DNA of 15,668 nt, taken from positions 1 through 15,668 of the forward strand of contig CANNCG010000019.1 in assembly GCA_947502965.1 (NCBI GenBank). Reading direction: 5' to 3'. The notes beneath the pieces were generated by a model that was not told the origin of the DNA, made no database searches, and saw nothing but the letters and a program-made list of their open reading frames with translations. Shown piece by piece: positions 8,348-14,296 of this stretch. The stretch's first letter is position 1, and every line of letters starts with the position of its first letter. Source of the DNA: a bacterium. Its GTDB lineage: Bacteria; Margulisbacteria; Marinamargulisbacteria; SXXA01. The position numbers and the translations under genes are program-made.

Positions 8348-8710
8348 TTAACCCTGATAGGAGACCTTTGTTTTGACACGGTTGGCTTTGGCACCCACAC
8401 GGTCACGCAAATAGTACAATCTTGCACGACGAACGCTACCCTGTTTAATAATTTCGATATTTTCAACAAGGGGCGAGTGCAACAAAAAGGTACGTTCTAC
8501 ACCCACTTTGTCAATAATACGTCGTACGGTGAAGGACTGGCGCGACAAATAACCGGACCGTTTAATAACCGTCCCTTCAAAACGTTGAATACGTCTCTTT
8601 TTGCCTTCTACAACAGCAGAGAAAACACGCACGGTGTCTCCTACGCCAAAAGTAGGAACAGATTCTTTCATCTGTGCTCTTTCAATTTCATCAATTAGTA
8701 TCGAACTCAT
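8348..8710 (-). CDS. rplS: 50S ribosomal protein L19
   Basis: L19 sits at the interface of the ribosomal subunits. The 120 residues show the family pattern: an N-terminal helix (IDEIERAQM), the GDTVRV strand (24-29), GKKRRIQRFEGTVIKR, RRIIDKVGVERTFLLHSP and the basic end RRARLYYLRDR. The length agrees with other L19 proteins. The ATG lies inside the end of trmD with a 20-base overlap and has AAAGGAG seven bases upstream, within trmD coding sequence. This gives rplS its own efficient initiation even if trmD is poorly translated. Confidence 0.97.
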   Translation of the reverse strand: MSSILIDEIERAQMKESVPTFGVGDTVRVFSAVVEGKKRRIQRFEGTVIKRSGYLSRQSFTVRRIIDKVGVERTFLLHSPLVENIEIIKQGSVRRARLYYLRDRVGAKANRVKTKVSYQG

Positions 8711-9470
8711 AGTCAGGCTCCTTTAACAATCGCTCAAGAACGTCTCGCATAGCGTCATCCATATCCGCTAGCAGAAGTAGATCCGGACGATAATACAATG
8801 TCGCCTTGAGGCTTTCAACCCATTTCCATTTGGCCACGGACTGATGATGCCCACTACATAGGATAGGCGGAACCCCGTAGGTACCGTTGGGAGCCACGTT
8901 TTCGTGATTTACAATCTCTCTAGGTTGGGTGTACTGCGGGTGTTCCAAAAAGCCAGAGGCAATCGAATCTGCCGTGCGACATTCGGGATTACCGAGTACA
9001 CCTGGCAGCATGCGCAAGACCCCATCACAGATCAGCATGGCGGGAATATCTCCAGCGGTTAAGACATAATCCCCACAAGAGAATCGCTGTATGGGAAACA
9101 TCTCATAAATTCGGGCATCTATCCCTTCATAAGCGGGTGAAAGAACAATCATTCCCGGACCGTCAGCCAGTCTGACCAAGTCGCGTTGGTGTAACATAGG
9201 GCCTTTGGGGCATGGCATTAAAATGGGCATGTCTTGATAGTTTGGAATGGCCGTAATAGCCGATGCAGCCACATCTGCACGCAACAGCATGCCATGCTTT
9301 CCGCCAAACGGATGATCATCTACTTGGGCATGCTTGCGCGTGCTATGGGTGCGCAGTTGGTGGTAGTGGATCGCAAAATGCGACAATGCCCCTGAACGAC
9401 TGAGAACCCCTTGAGAAAAATAGGCTTGAAGTCGTTCAGGGAAGAGCGAAATGAGATGAATTTGGATCAT
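8691..9470 (-). CDS. trmD: tRNA (guanine-N1-)-methyltransferase TrmD, divergent
   Basis: TrmD methylates G37 of tRNAs next to the anticodon using S-adenosylmethionine, preventing +1 frameshifts. The protein has 259 residues with the family order: ISLFPE near the start, VDDHPFGGKHGM (50-61), YEGID (114-118), GDYVLTAGD (133-141), MLPGVLG (154-160), and ADS (167-169), the aspartate of which corresponds to the catalytic Asp169 of E. coli. Several near-invariant positions differ. E. coli CGRYEGIDER reads SPAYEGIDAR here, SGGE reads TAGD, GGGPGM reads GGKHGM, and about nine residues are inserted around 184-198. The ATG is the only possible start after an upstream in-frame TAA, and no Shine-Dalgarno sequence is visible. 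A long stem-loop stands just before it. Confidence 0.92.
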   Translation of the reverse strand: MIQIHLISLFPERLQAYFSQGVLSRSGALSHFAIHYHQLRTHSTRKHAQVDDHPFGGKHGMLLRADVAASAITAIPNYQDMPILMPCPKGPMLHQRDLVRLADGPGMIVLSPAYEGIDARIYEMFPIQRFSCGDYVLTAGDIPAMLICDGVLRMLPGVLGNPECRTADSIASGFLEHPQYTQPREIVNHENVAPNGTYGVPPILCSGHHQSVAKWKWVESLKATLYYRPDLLLLADMDDAMRDVLERLLKEPDYEFDTN

Positions 9471-9481
9471 GTTGCGGTGAC

Positions 9482-9520
9482 GTTATTTTTGGGGAGGGTA
9501 AACACTCCCCAAAAAATAAC
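9482..9520 (-). other. Long stem-loop between ylqD and trmD
   Basis: GTTATTTTTGGGGAG (9482-9496) and CTCCCCAAAAAATAAC (9505-9520) pair over about 15 bases with one extra A, around an 8-base loop. The arm starts right at the ylqD stop codon and ends about 12 bases before the trmD ATG. In the transcribed (minus) direction the U-run precedes the GC stem and the A-run follows it, the reverse of an intrinsic terminator. It is better read as an mRNA stability, processing or translation-control structure. It occupies the place where rimM normally stands. Confidence 0.6.
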
Positions 9521-9987
9521 TAAGAAATGGCGCCTAGCGAAGAAATCTTTTGAATCACACCGTCTTTGGCAAGGATCTCCATCCCCCCTAATTTCTCATA
9601 GAGATTGTCCCCTTCGGAAACACTGACAAACCCGTCGATGTTGCCTTGGATAAAATGGGTGTCCAATGCCAATACGTGGACTGCTTTTTCACGGGCCTCT
9701 AAGTCTGCCAAGGTAGCCTTGAGTTGTATTTTTTCAGAATCTACTTTTTGGGAGATGAGTTGCTGCCCAGATTCAGATTCTACCAGTTTTGATACTTGTC
9801 CCAATTGTTGGTCAATTTGAATCAAACGGGCTTCTGTATTTTTTCGGGCTTCTGCAATTTCAAACAGCATGTATTGTTTGAATTTTTCTGTCACGATGAC
9901 TTTGATCGTAACAGAACGTTTGAGTGTCACGGAGCGACCGCCAGACACCAATCCTGGTTCTGCTGATTTTTTGACTTGCTGGGCCAT
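9520..9987 (-). CDS. ylqD: YlqD-family protein
   Basis: A 155-residue protein whose segment VTIKVIVTEKFKQYM (26-40) opens like the YlqD family of Bacillus and cyanobacteria. A long, charged, probably coiled-coil helix follows (about 41-102), then a small C-terminal part with VSVSEGDNLYEKLGG (121-135), which matches the strand-rich end of YlqD. The first 20 residues are a low-complexity basic extension. The biochemical role of YlqD is unknown to me. Its position between khpA and the trmD end of the operon matches Bacillus, except that rimM is missing. GGGAGGA lies about six bases before the ATG, directly after the T-run of the preceding terminator, so only transcripts that escape termination would carry this gene. 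Confidence 0.82.
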   Translation of the reverse strand: MAQQVKKSAEPGLVSGGRSVTLKRSVTIKVIVTEKFKQYMLFEIAEARKNTEARLIQIDQQLGQVSKLVESESGQQLISQKVDSEKIQLKATLADLEAREKAVHVLALDTHFIQGNIDGFVSVSEGDNLYEKLGGMEILAKDGVIQKISSLGAIS

Positions 9988-10001
9988 GGAAATTCCTCCC
10001 T

Positions 10002-10035
10002 AAAAAAAGTTCAGCCCGTAATTAGGGACTGAACT
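10002..10035 (-). terminator. Intrinsic terminator or attenuator at the khpA stop codon
   Basis: On the minus strand AGTTCAGTCCC pairs with GGGCTGAACT (10008-10035; about 10 pairs, one mismatch) around a 7-base loop, followed by seven T. The last bases of the khpA stop codon TAA lie at the foot of the stem, and the ylqD ribosome binding site follows the T-run at once. This separates rpsP-khpA, expected at ribosomal protein levels, from the lower-demand genes downstream. Confidence 0.85.
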
Positions 10036-10298
10036 TATTCGCCTACATACTCAGAGATAGAGAAAATCTCAACAGAGACACGTTGATTTGCTTTTGCAGC
10101 ACCGGCTTTGACAACCGTACGAAGGGCATTCACAACCCGACCTTCTTTTCCAACAACACGTCCCACATCATCTGCTGCAACCAAAACAGTCAAAACTTCC
10201 TGTCCCTCACGTACGGAAGGCAAGATCTTTACTTGAGAGGTATCGTCTACAAGGGACAGAACAATGCTTTCAACCAGATTCTTCAGAGAAGGAATCAC
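10035..10298 (-). CDS. khpA: KH-domain RNA-binding protein KhpA (YlqC type)
   Basis: An 87-residue single KH-domain protein. The GxxG RNA-binding loop is GKEG within VGRVVGKEGRVVNALRTVVK (46-65), the exact form seen in KhpA/YlqC. KhpA pairs with KhpB in several Gram-positive bacteria to bind many RNAs and affect cell elongation; whether KhpB exists here cannot be seen. The start is GTG, three bases after the rpsP stop TAA, without a clear Shine-Dalgarno sequence, so translation probably depends on ribosomes finishing rpsP. A terminator overlaps its stop codon. Confidence 0.93.
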   Translation of the reverse strand: MIPSLKNLVESIVLSLVDDTSQVKILPSVREGQEVLTVLVAADDVGRVVGKEGRVVNALRTVVKAGAAKANQRVSVEIFSISEYVGE

Positions 10299-10301
10299 GT
10301 A

Positions 10302-10607
10302 TTAGTCGTCTTTTTTGCGGTCTTTTCGTGCAACACCCGCTAGGGAAGATTTTCTTTCGATTTTAGGTACGACACCAACTTTACTCAACAAGCGGTATAC
10401 CGTTTCGGTTGGTTTAGCGCCAACAGACAACCAGTAATCAATACGTTCACGCTTCACTTCAAATTGAACCTCTACCTTTGTCGGGTCATAGGTCCCAACA
10501 ACTTCAATAGACTGACCATTACGTGCCTCTGAACTATTTGCTATTACAACACGGTACACCGGCTGTTTCTTTCTACCAAATCTTTTTAAACGGATTTTAA
10601 TCGCCAA
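10302..10607 (-). CDS. rpsP: 30S ribosomal protein S16
   Basis: S16 is an early-binding protein of the small ribosomal subunit. The 101 residues begin MAIKIRLKRFGRKKQPVYR, which is diagnostic, and continue with GTYDP (38-42) and a basic C-terminal tail. The start codon is TTG: the codon before AIKIRL reads TTG and there is no ATG nearby in frame. It lies six bases behind AGGAGG, part of a longer TAGGAGGTG match. It is the first gene of the minus-strand operon and has a promoter about 40 bases upstream. Confidence 0.97.
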   Translation of the reverse strand: MAIKIRLKRFGRKKQPVYRVVIANSSEARNGQSIEVVGTYDPTKVEVQFEVKRERIDYWLSVGAKPTETVYRLLSKVGVVPKIERKSSLAGVARKDRKKDD

Positions 10608-10611
10608 TGTC

Positions 10612-10619
10612 CACCTCCT
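10612..10619 (-). promoter_or_regulatory. Strong Shine-Dalgarno sequence fixing the TTG start of rpsP
   Basis: The minus strand reads AGGAGGTG with six bases between AGGAGG and the TTG. This near-full complement to the 16S rRNA end decides the unusual start codon. Confidence 0.85.
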
Positions 10620-10644
10620 AAGGGGAATTCATGAATTTTCGGAC

Positions 10645-10673
10645 ATTATACCGATCGCTCCCATAGCACACAA
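10645..10673 (-). promoter_or_regulatory. Sigma-70-type promoter of the rpsP operon
   Basis: A perfect TATAAT -10 box (10645-10650) lies 17 bases from TTGTGT (10668-10673), a weak -35 match with the best spacing. The resulting leader would be about 30 bases, enough for the ribosome binding site. Arms AAGGCC (10672-10677) and GGCCTT (10692-10697) form an inverted repeat touching the -35 box, a possible regulator site between the divergent rpsP and gmd genes. Confidence 0.65.
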
Positions 10674-10745
10674 GGCCGATCTGTTTCTCATGGCCTTCGT
10701 AAAAAGAATTGCCGTTGCTGTATCCCCCATGCGAGTATAAACAAA

Positions 10746-11846
10746 ATGCGTAAAACAGCCTTAATTACCGGGATCACCGGGCAAGACGGTTCCTATCTCT
10801 CTGAATTTCTTTTGGAAAAAGGCTATCATGTTCACGGCATTGTTCGCCGCTCTTCTTCCTTTAATACAGACCGTGTAGAGCACCTTTATGCCGCCTCACA
10901 ATCGTCGGATCTGCCCTTTTTTCTGCATTACGGTGATTTATCAGATGCGAGTGCGGTGAACCGTCTTCTCGAAAAAATCCAACCGGATGAAATTTATAAT
11001 TTGGGCGCGCAGAGCCACGTGAAAGTGAGTTTTGACATTCCTGAATATACGGCGGATGTGGCCGGGATGGGCGCCTTGCGACTTTTGGATGCGATCAAAA
11101 ACACAGGCATCCAAACCCGTTATTATCAGGCGTCTTCATCCGAAATGTTTGGATTGGTCCAAGAGACCCCACAAAGGGAAACCACGCCTTTCTATCCACG
11201 GAGTCCCTATGCCGTGGCCAAAGTTTTTGCCCATTGGATGACGGTTAATTACCGTGAAAGCTATGGGCTTTATGCCTGTAATGGCATTCTCTTTAACCAT
11301 GAATCTCCCCGTCGTGGCAAAACATTTGTGACCAGCAAAATCGTGGATGCGTTGGTTCGCTACAAATATGCGCAAGGACCGGCCTTACGACTGGGGAACT
11401 TGGATGCCAAAAGAGACTGGGGGTTTGCGGGCGACTATGTCGATGCGATGTGGCGGATGCTGCAACAACAGGTACCAGATGACTATGTCGTGGCTACAGG
11501 AGAGACCCACTCTGTGCGGGCATTTTTGGAGCTCACTCTTCATATACTCGGTATTTGCGCTGTCTCCAATGGCAAAACGGGCTTGGAGGAGGCCTATCTC
11601 TGTGCCGATACCGGCATGCCTGTGGTGGTGATAGATGCGCGCTATTTTCGTCCTGCGGAAGTGGATTTTTTGATGGGAGATGCTTCGAAGGCCAAAGAGA
11701 AATTAGGGTGGGTACCCACCGTGACATTTGAAGGTTTGGTACAGCTTATGGTCGATGCTGAAATTCGGGCTTATACCCATTGCGAGCAGGGGGCTACCAA
11801 TCCACAAATCAAGCGCGTTCCCACCCCCGGTGTTGGGCCGCTATGA
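10746..11846 (+). CDS. gmd: GDP-mannose 4,6-dehydratase
   Basis: Gmd converts GDP-D-mannose to GDP-4-keto-6-deoxy-D-mannose, the first step to GDP-L-fucose and related sugars for surface polysaccharides. It is a short-chain dehydrogenase fold protein of 366 residues, near E. coli Gmd. GITGQDGSYL (9-18) binds NADP. The active site is Ser131 (Thr in E. coli), Glu133 and YAVAK with Tyr155 and Lys159. NGILFNHESPRRG (179-191) and RYFRPAEVD (299-307) bind substrate. The middle, about 265-290, is shorter and different from E. coli. No ribosome binding site is obvious before the ATG; TATAAA sits only five bases upstream, so a leaderless start is possible. The stop overlaps the fcl start by four bases. 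Confidence 0.96.
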   Translation: MRKTALITGITGQDGSYLSEFLLEKGYHVHGIVRRSSSFNTDRVEHLYAASQSSDLPFFLHYGDLSDASAVNRLLEKIQPDEIYNLGAQSHVKVSFDIPEYTADVAGMGALRLLDAIKNTGIQTRYYQASSSEMFGLVQETPQRETTPFYPRSPYAVAKVFAHWMTVNYRESYGLYACNGILFNHESPRRGKTFVTSKIVDALVRYKYAQGPALRLGNLDAKRDWGFAGDYVDAMWRMLQQQVPDDYVVATGETHSVRAFLELTLHILGICAVSNGKTGLEEAYLCADTGMPVVVIDARYFRPAEVDFLMGDASKAKEKLGWVPTVTFEGLVQLMVDAEIRAYTHCEQGATNPQIKRVPTPGVGPL

Positions 11847-12796
11847 GGGCGCTGTCGCCAACTGCTTTTGGGGACTGTCCTAAAATCTATGTTGCAGGAC
11901 ACACGGGTATGGTGGGCAGCGCCATTGTTCGTCGTTTGCATTCTGCTGGTATGCGCAATCTTGTGTTACGCACTCACGCTGAGTTGGATCTCTGTGATGC
12001 GGTGGCGGTGGCCTCTTTTTTTGCCTCAGAAAAGCCAGATATCGTTTTTTTGGCTGCGGCAAAAGTGGGTGGTATTTTGGCAAACCAACAGCATAAAGGA
12101 GCGTTTATACGTGAAAACTTGCTCATTCAGACGCATGTTATTCATGAAAGTATGCGCGTGGGTGTCCAGAGATTGGTTTTCTTGGGATCTAGCTGTATTT
12201 ATCCCAAATTTGCGCCGCAACCCTTGTCCGAAGAGAGTTTATTGACGGGAAAACTAGAAGAAACCAATGATGCGTATGCGATTGCAAAGATAGCCGGAAT
12301 TGCGATGTGCCGTGCCTATGCAGCCCAATATGGGGCCTCATTTTTTTCTGTCATGCCGACGAACCTCTATGGGCCAGGAGACAATTATCATTTGGAAACC
12401 TCCCATGTGTTGCCTGCCATGATTCGTAAATTTCATGAGGCCAAAACCAAACAATTGCCGCAGATGCTACTTTGGGGGTCTGGGACACCTATGCGTGAGT
12501 TTTTGCATGTCGATGATTTGGCAGAGGCGGTTTGCTATCTGATGTTTTTGGCGGAGGTTCCGGATTTGATTAATATTGGAACCGGTAAAGATATTTCTAT
12601 TCAACATTTGGCGACATTGGTCGCCCAAATCGTGGGGTATACGGGGACTATTCTCTGGGATCGCGAAAAACCAGATGGGACGCCACGTAAATGTCTGGAT
12701 ATTGGGCGTTTGAAGGCTTTGGGGTGGCAGCCGCGTATCGGTCTTTCAGAGGGTATCTGGTCAACCTATAACGACTTCCTACGCCAGGGGGGCTAA
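11843..12796 (+). CDS. fcl: GDP-L-fucose synthase
   Basis: Fcl (WcaG) is the dual epimerase-reductase that turns the Gmd product into GDP-L-fucose with NADPH. From the ATG at 11843 it has 317 residues, the usual size. AGHTGMVGSAIVRR (18-31) is the cofactor fold. GSSCIYP (115-121) contains the catalytic serine and Cys118, YAIAK has Tyr145 and Lys149, and His188 in TSHVLP matches the E. coli His179 by spacing. The start overlaps the gmd stop as ATGA and has no ribosome binding site of its own, so it depends on gmd translation. An in-frame ATG at 11780 would lie deep inside gmd and add 21 residues unlike the family. A strong terminator follows. Confidence 0.96.
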   Translation: MRALSPTAFGDCPKIYVAGHTGMVGSAIVRRLHSAGMRNLVLRTHAELDLCDAVAVASFFASEKPDIVFLAAAKVGGILANQQHKGAFIRENLLIQTHVIHESMRVGVQRLVFLGSSCIYPKFAPQPLSEESLLTGKLEETNDAYAIAKIAGIAMCRAYAAQYGASFFSVMPTNLYGPGDNYHLETSHVLPAMIRKFHEAKTKQLPQMLLWGSGTPMREFLHVDDLAEAVCYLMFLAEVPDLINIGTGKDISIQHLATLVAQIVGYTGTILWDREKPDGTPRKCLDIGRLKALGWQPRIGLSEGIWSTYNDFLRQGG

Positions 12797-12802
12797 ATGG
12801 AA

Positions 12803-12826
12803 CTCAAAGGGCGTCAGCACTTTGAG
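12803..12826 (+). repeat. Inverted repeat just after fcl
   Basis: CTCAAAG and CTTTGAG are exact 7-base arms around a 10-base loop, six bases behind the fcl stop. It is the first of three consecutive hairpins and may protect the mRNA 3' end or assist termination. Confidence 0.5.
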
Positions 12827-12830
12827 ATAC

Positions 12831-12872
12831 ATCCTTTCGCTCAGCTCCGCTGAGCGAAAGGATGTTTTTTTT
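12831..12872 (+). terminator. Very strong intrinsic terminator of gmd-fcl
   Basis: Perfect 15-base arms (12831-12845 and 12849-12863) around the loop TCC are followed by a G and eight T. It ends the fucose operon and separates it from the DjlA-like gene. Confidence 0.95.
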
Positions 12873-12873
12873 C

Positions 12874-12900
12874 GGGGGCTCCGCCCCCTGCACCCCCGCT
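12874..12900. repeat. GC-rich palindromic element, REP-like
   Basis: GGGGGC-TCC-GCCCCC (12874-12888) is a perfect hairpin with the same GCTCCGC apex as the terminator before it, followed by TGCACCCCCGC. Elements of the form GGGGG...CCCCCTGCACCCCC are common dispersed palindromes in many bacterial genomes. Only one copy is in the window, so calling it a repeat rests on general knowledge. Confidence 0.45.
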
Positions 12901-12920
12901 CATAGGAAGCGATTACCCGC

Positions 12921-12967
12921 AATGCTGAAAAACACCTTGAAGCATTGGGGTTGTTTGGCCGTATAAT
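12921..12967 (+). promoter_or_regulatory. Possible promoter of the DjlA-like gene with an overlapping inverted repeat
   Basis: TATAAT (12962-12967) is a consensus -10 box. The best -35 is TTGAAG (12937-12942), spaced 19 bases, which is long. AATGCT (12921-12926) and AGCATT (12941-12946) form an inverted repeat, extending to 9 of 10 bases, that covers the -35 region and could be an operator. A small hairpin (TACCC/GGGTA, about 12979-12996) lies in the leader. Confidence 0.5.
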
Positions 12968-13033
12968 ACGCTTAAAATTTAACGCTTATACCCGTTTCAA
13001 TGGGTACACTTCATATCTGGAAATATAGGCATC

Positions 13034-13852
13034 ATGAAACAACAACAACAATCTAACGTCTTGCTTTGGTCCGTGATCGGTTTATTGGTTTTTTTGGCCT
13101 TAGGCGGGATGCGCGTGGTGGCAGCCGGCATTTCTTTCCTCTTTAAGATTCTTCCACTTCTTGTGCTTGGATATGTTTTTTATTTTGCCTATAACACCTC
13201 GCAACGGCAGCGTCATCTTCGCCATTCGGTAGTCAAGGATGGGGATGTGCACCGTCGCTTTGTCGAACTTTTAGTCTATATTATGGTCCAGATGGGCAAA
13301 GCGGATGGTCAGCTCACGGCCACAGAAACCCGTGTGATCTATGGCTTTTTTCAGACCCAAATGCGGTATGTGGAAATAGATCTAAAATGGATTTCCGAGT
13401 TGATAGAGACGGGCAATCACAGTGACATGTCCTTAGCCACACTGTGCGCAGAGTTTAATGCGCAATTTCCGTATGAAGCCAAGCTTTTGCTTTTGGAACT
13501 CATAGGCCAAATCATCGCGGCTGATGGACGCCTGGAAAGTAACGAGAAAACCACGGCGGAAAAGATATTGGGACTGCTCAATATTCACGAAAAAGATGCC
13601 TACCGTTTTCGACAGCTCTATCTCACCGGCAAATACCACACGGCCTCTGGCGATAGAAACCATCTTCATTATGCTACCCTAGGACTCAAAGATGGGGCAT
13701 CCCCAGACGAGATCAAAAAAGCCTATCGTGAGGCATGCAAACAGCACCATCCGGACAAGGTGCATCACTTGGGTCCTGAGTTTCGCAAGGTGGCAGAAGA
13801 AAAAATGCAAAAAATCAATGCGGCGTACAAAGCCCTTTCCACGACGACATGA
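13034..13852 (+). CDS. djlA: DjlA-like membrane-anchored TerB/J-domain co-chaperone
   Basis: DjlA is an inner-membrane J-protein whose cytoplasmic part stimulates DnaK and, in E. coli, affects envelope stress and capsule genes. This protein has 272 residues against 271 in E. coli, in the same order. The N-terminus is hydrophobic (about 8-25 and 30-52; two segments where E. coli DjlA has one). A TerB-like helical domain follows (about 70-195) with its two acidic motifs KADGQLT (89-95) and AADGRLE (162-168). A C-terminal J domain starts at YATLGL, with the HPD triad at 239-241 and KINAAYKAL near the end. Only a weak ribosome binding site precedes the ATG. The stop overlaps the next start (ATGA). 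Capsule regulation alongside the fucose genes is possible but only suggested by proximity. Confidence 0.88.
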   Translation: MKQQQQSNVLLWSVIGLLVFLALGGMRVVAAGISFLFKILPLLVLGYVFYFAYNTSQRQRHLRHSVVKDGDVHRRFVELLVYIMVQMGKADGQLTATETRVIYGFFQTQMRYVEIDLKWISELIETGNHSDMSLATLCAEFNAQFPYEAKLLLLELIGQIIAADGRLESNEKTTAEKILGLLNIHEKDAYRFRQLYLTGKYHTASGDRNHLHYATLGLKDGASPDEIKKAYREACKQHHPDKVHHLGPEFRKVAEEKMQKINAAYKALSTTT

Positions 13853-14142
13853 TTCCTGGGCTGCATGAAGCGGTACAACGCATGGACCATGCGGCTTTTG
13901 CCCATCTCTATATTGTGTGGGCCTCCGACAACCACCAAGCGCCTATCCCAGTGAAAGACAATGACGCCGATGTCAAAGCGTCATGGATTCAAATCTTGGA
14001 TATCCTGGGCATTCTTGCACCCGAAGCGTTTCTCAAAAAGTTGGTACCCTGTTGGATATGGGTTCTCAAAACATTGGCGGCGGGTGACCGCGCCAGCCTT
14101 TCTTCCAGTATCTATATGGATCGAACCAAATCCGATCTTTGA
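13849..14142 (+). CDS. Hypothetical 97-residue protein coupled to the DjlA-like gene
   Basis: The ATG overlaps the stop of the DjlA-like gene by four bases, the best evidence that this frame is translated. The protein starts MIPGLHEAVQRMDH and appears mostly helical, with a Trp-rich amphipathic stretch (KLVPCWIWVLKTLAAG, 64-79) that may contact the membrane. No signal peptide, metal-binding cluster or known domain is visible, and I recognise no family. Coupling suggests it is made in ratio with the co-chaperone and may act with it. Confidence 0.65.
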   Translation: MIPGLHEAVQRMDHAAFAHLYIVWASDNHQAPIPVKDNDADVKASWIQILDILGILAPEAFLKKLVPCWIWVLKTLAAGDRASLSSSIYMDRTKSDL

Positions 14143-14150
14143 CCTTGCCT

Positions 14151-14211
14151 CTTGACAAGGGGTTTTGAGATGACCGTTTTTGCCTGAAAAAAGGGGGGCT
14201 AGATAGTTACA
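14151..14211 (+). repeat. Copy A of an unrecognised ~62 bp repeat
   Basis: It begins CTTGACAAGGGGT and ends GGCTAGATAGTTACA, with an A/T-rich middle and an AAAAAAGGGG run. The two ends are identical to copy B (15481-15544, opposite strand), while the middle has drifted. It starts nine bases after the stop of the 97-residue gene. The start can also fold (CCTTG/CAAGG from 14143, then GGTTTT) as a weak terminator. The family is unknown to me. Confidence 0.7.
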
Positions 14212-14296
14212 TTTTGTTTTTGGATCTCATGATTGAACATCCCGACCTTGCAACAAAGACATTGGGATTTACGGGGACTGTGGGCGAGAGGCTACC

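Noticed and set aside
8213..8698. 161-codon plus-strand open frame across argC and rplS
   Set aside because: It is antisense to two securely identified genes and has no recognisable protein features.
11780..11842. Upstream ATG for fcl
   Set aside because: It would add 21 residues deep inside gmd; the ATG overlapping the gmd stop as ATGA fits the family length.
14151..14190. TTGACA in copies A and B as a -35 box
   Set aside because: At 16-18 bases spacing the sequence reads CGTTTT or TGTTTT, poor -10 boxes, and both copies sit at gene ends.
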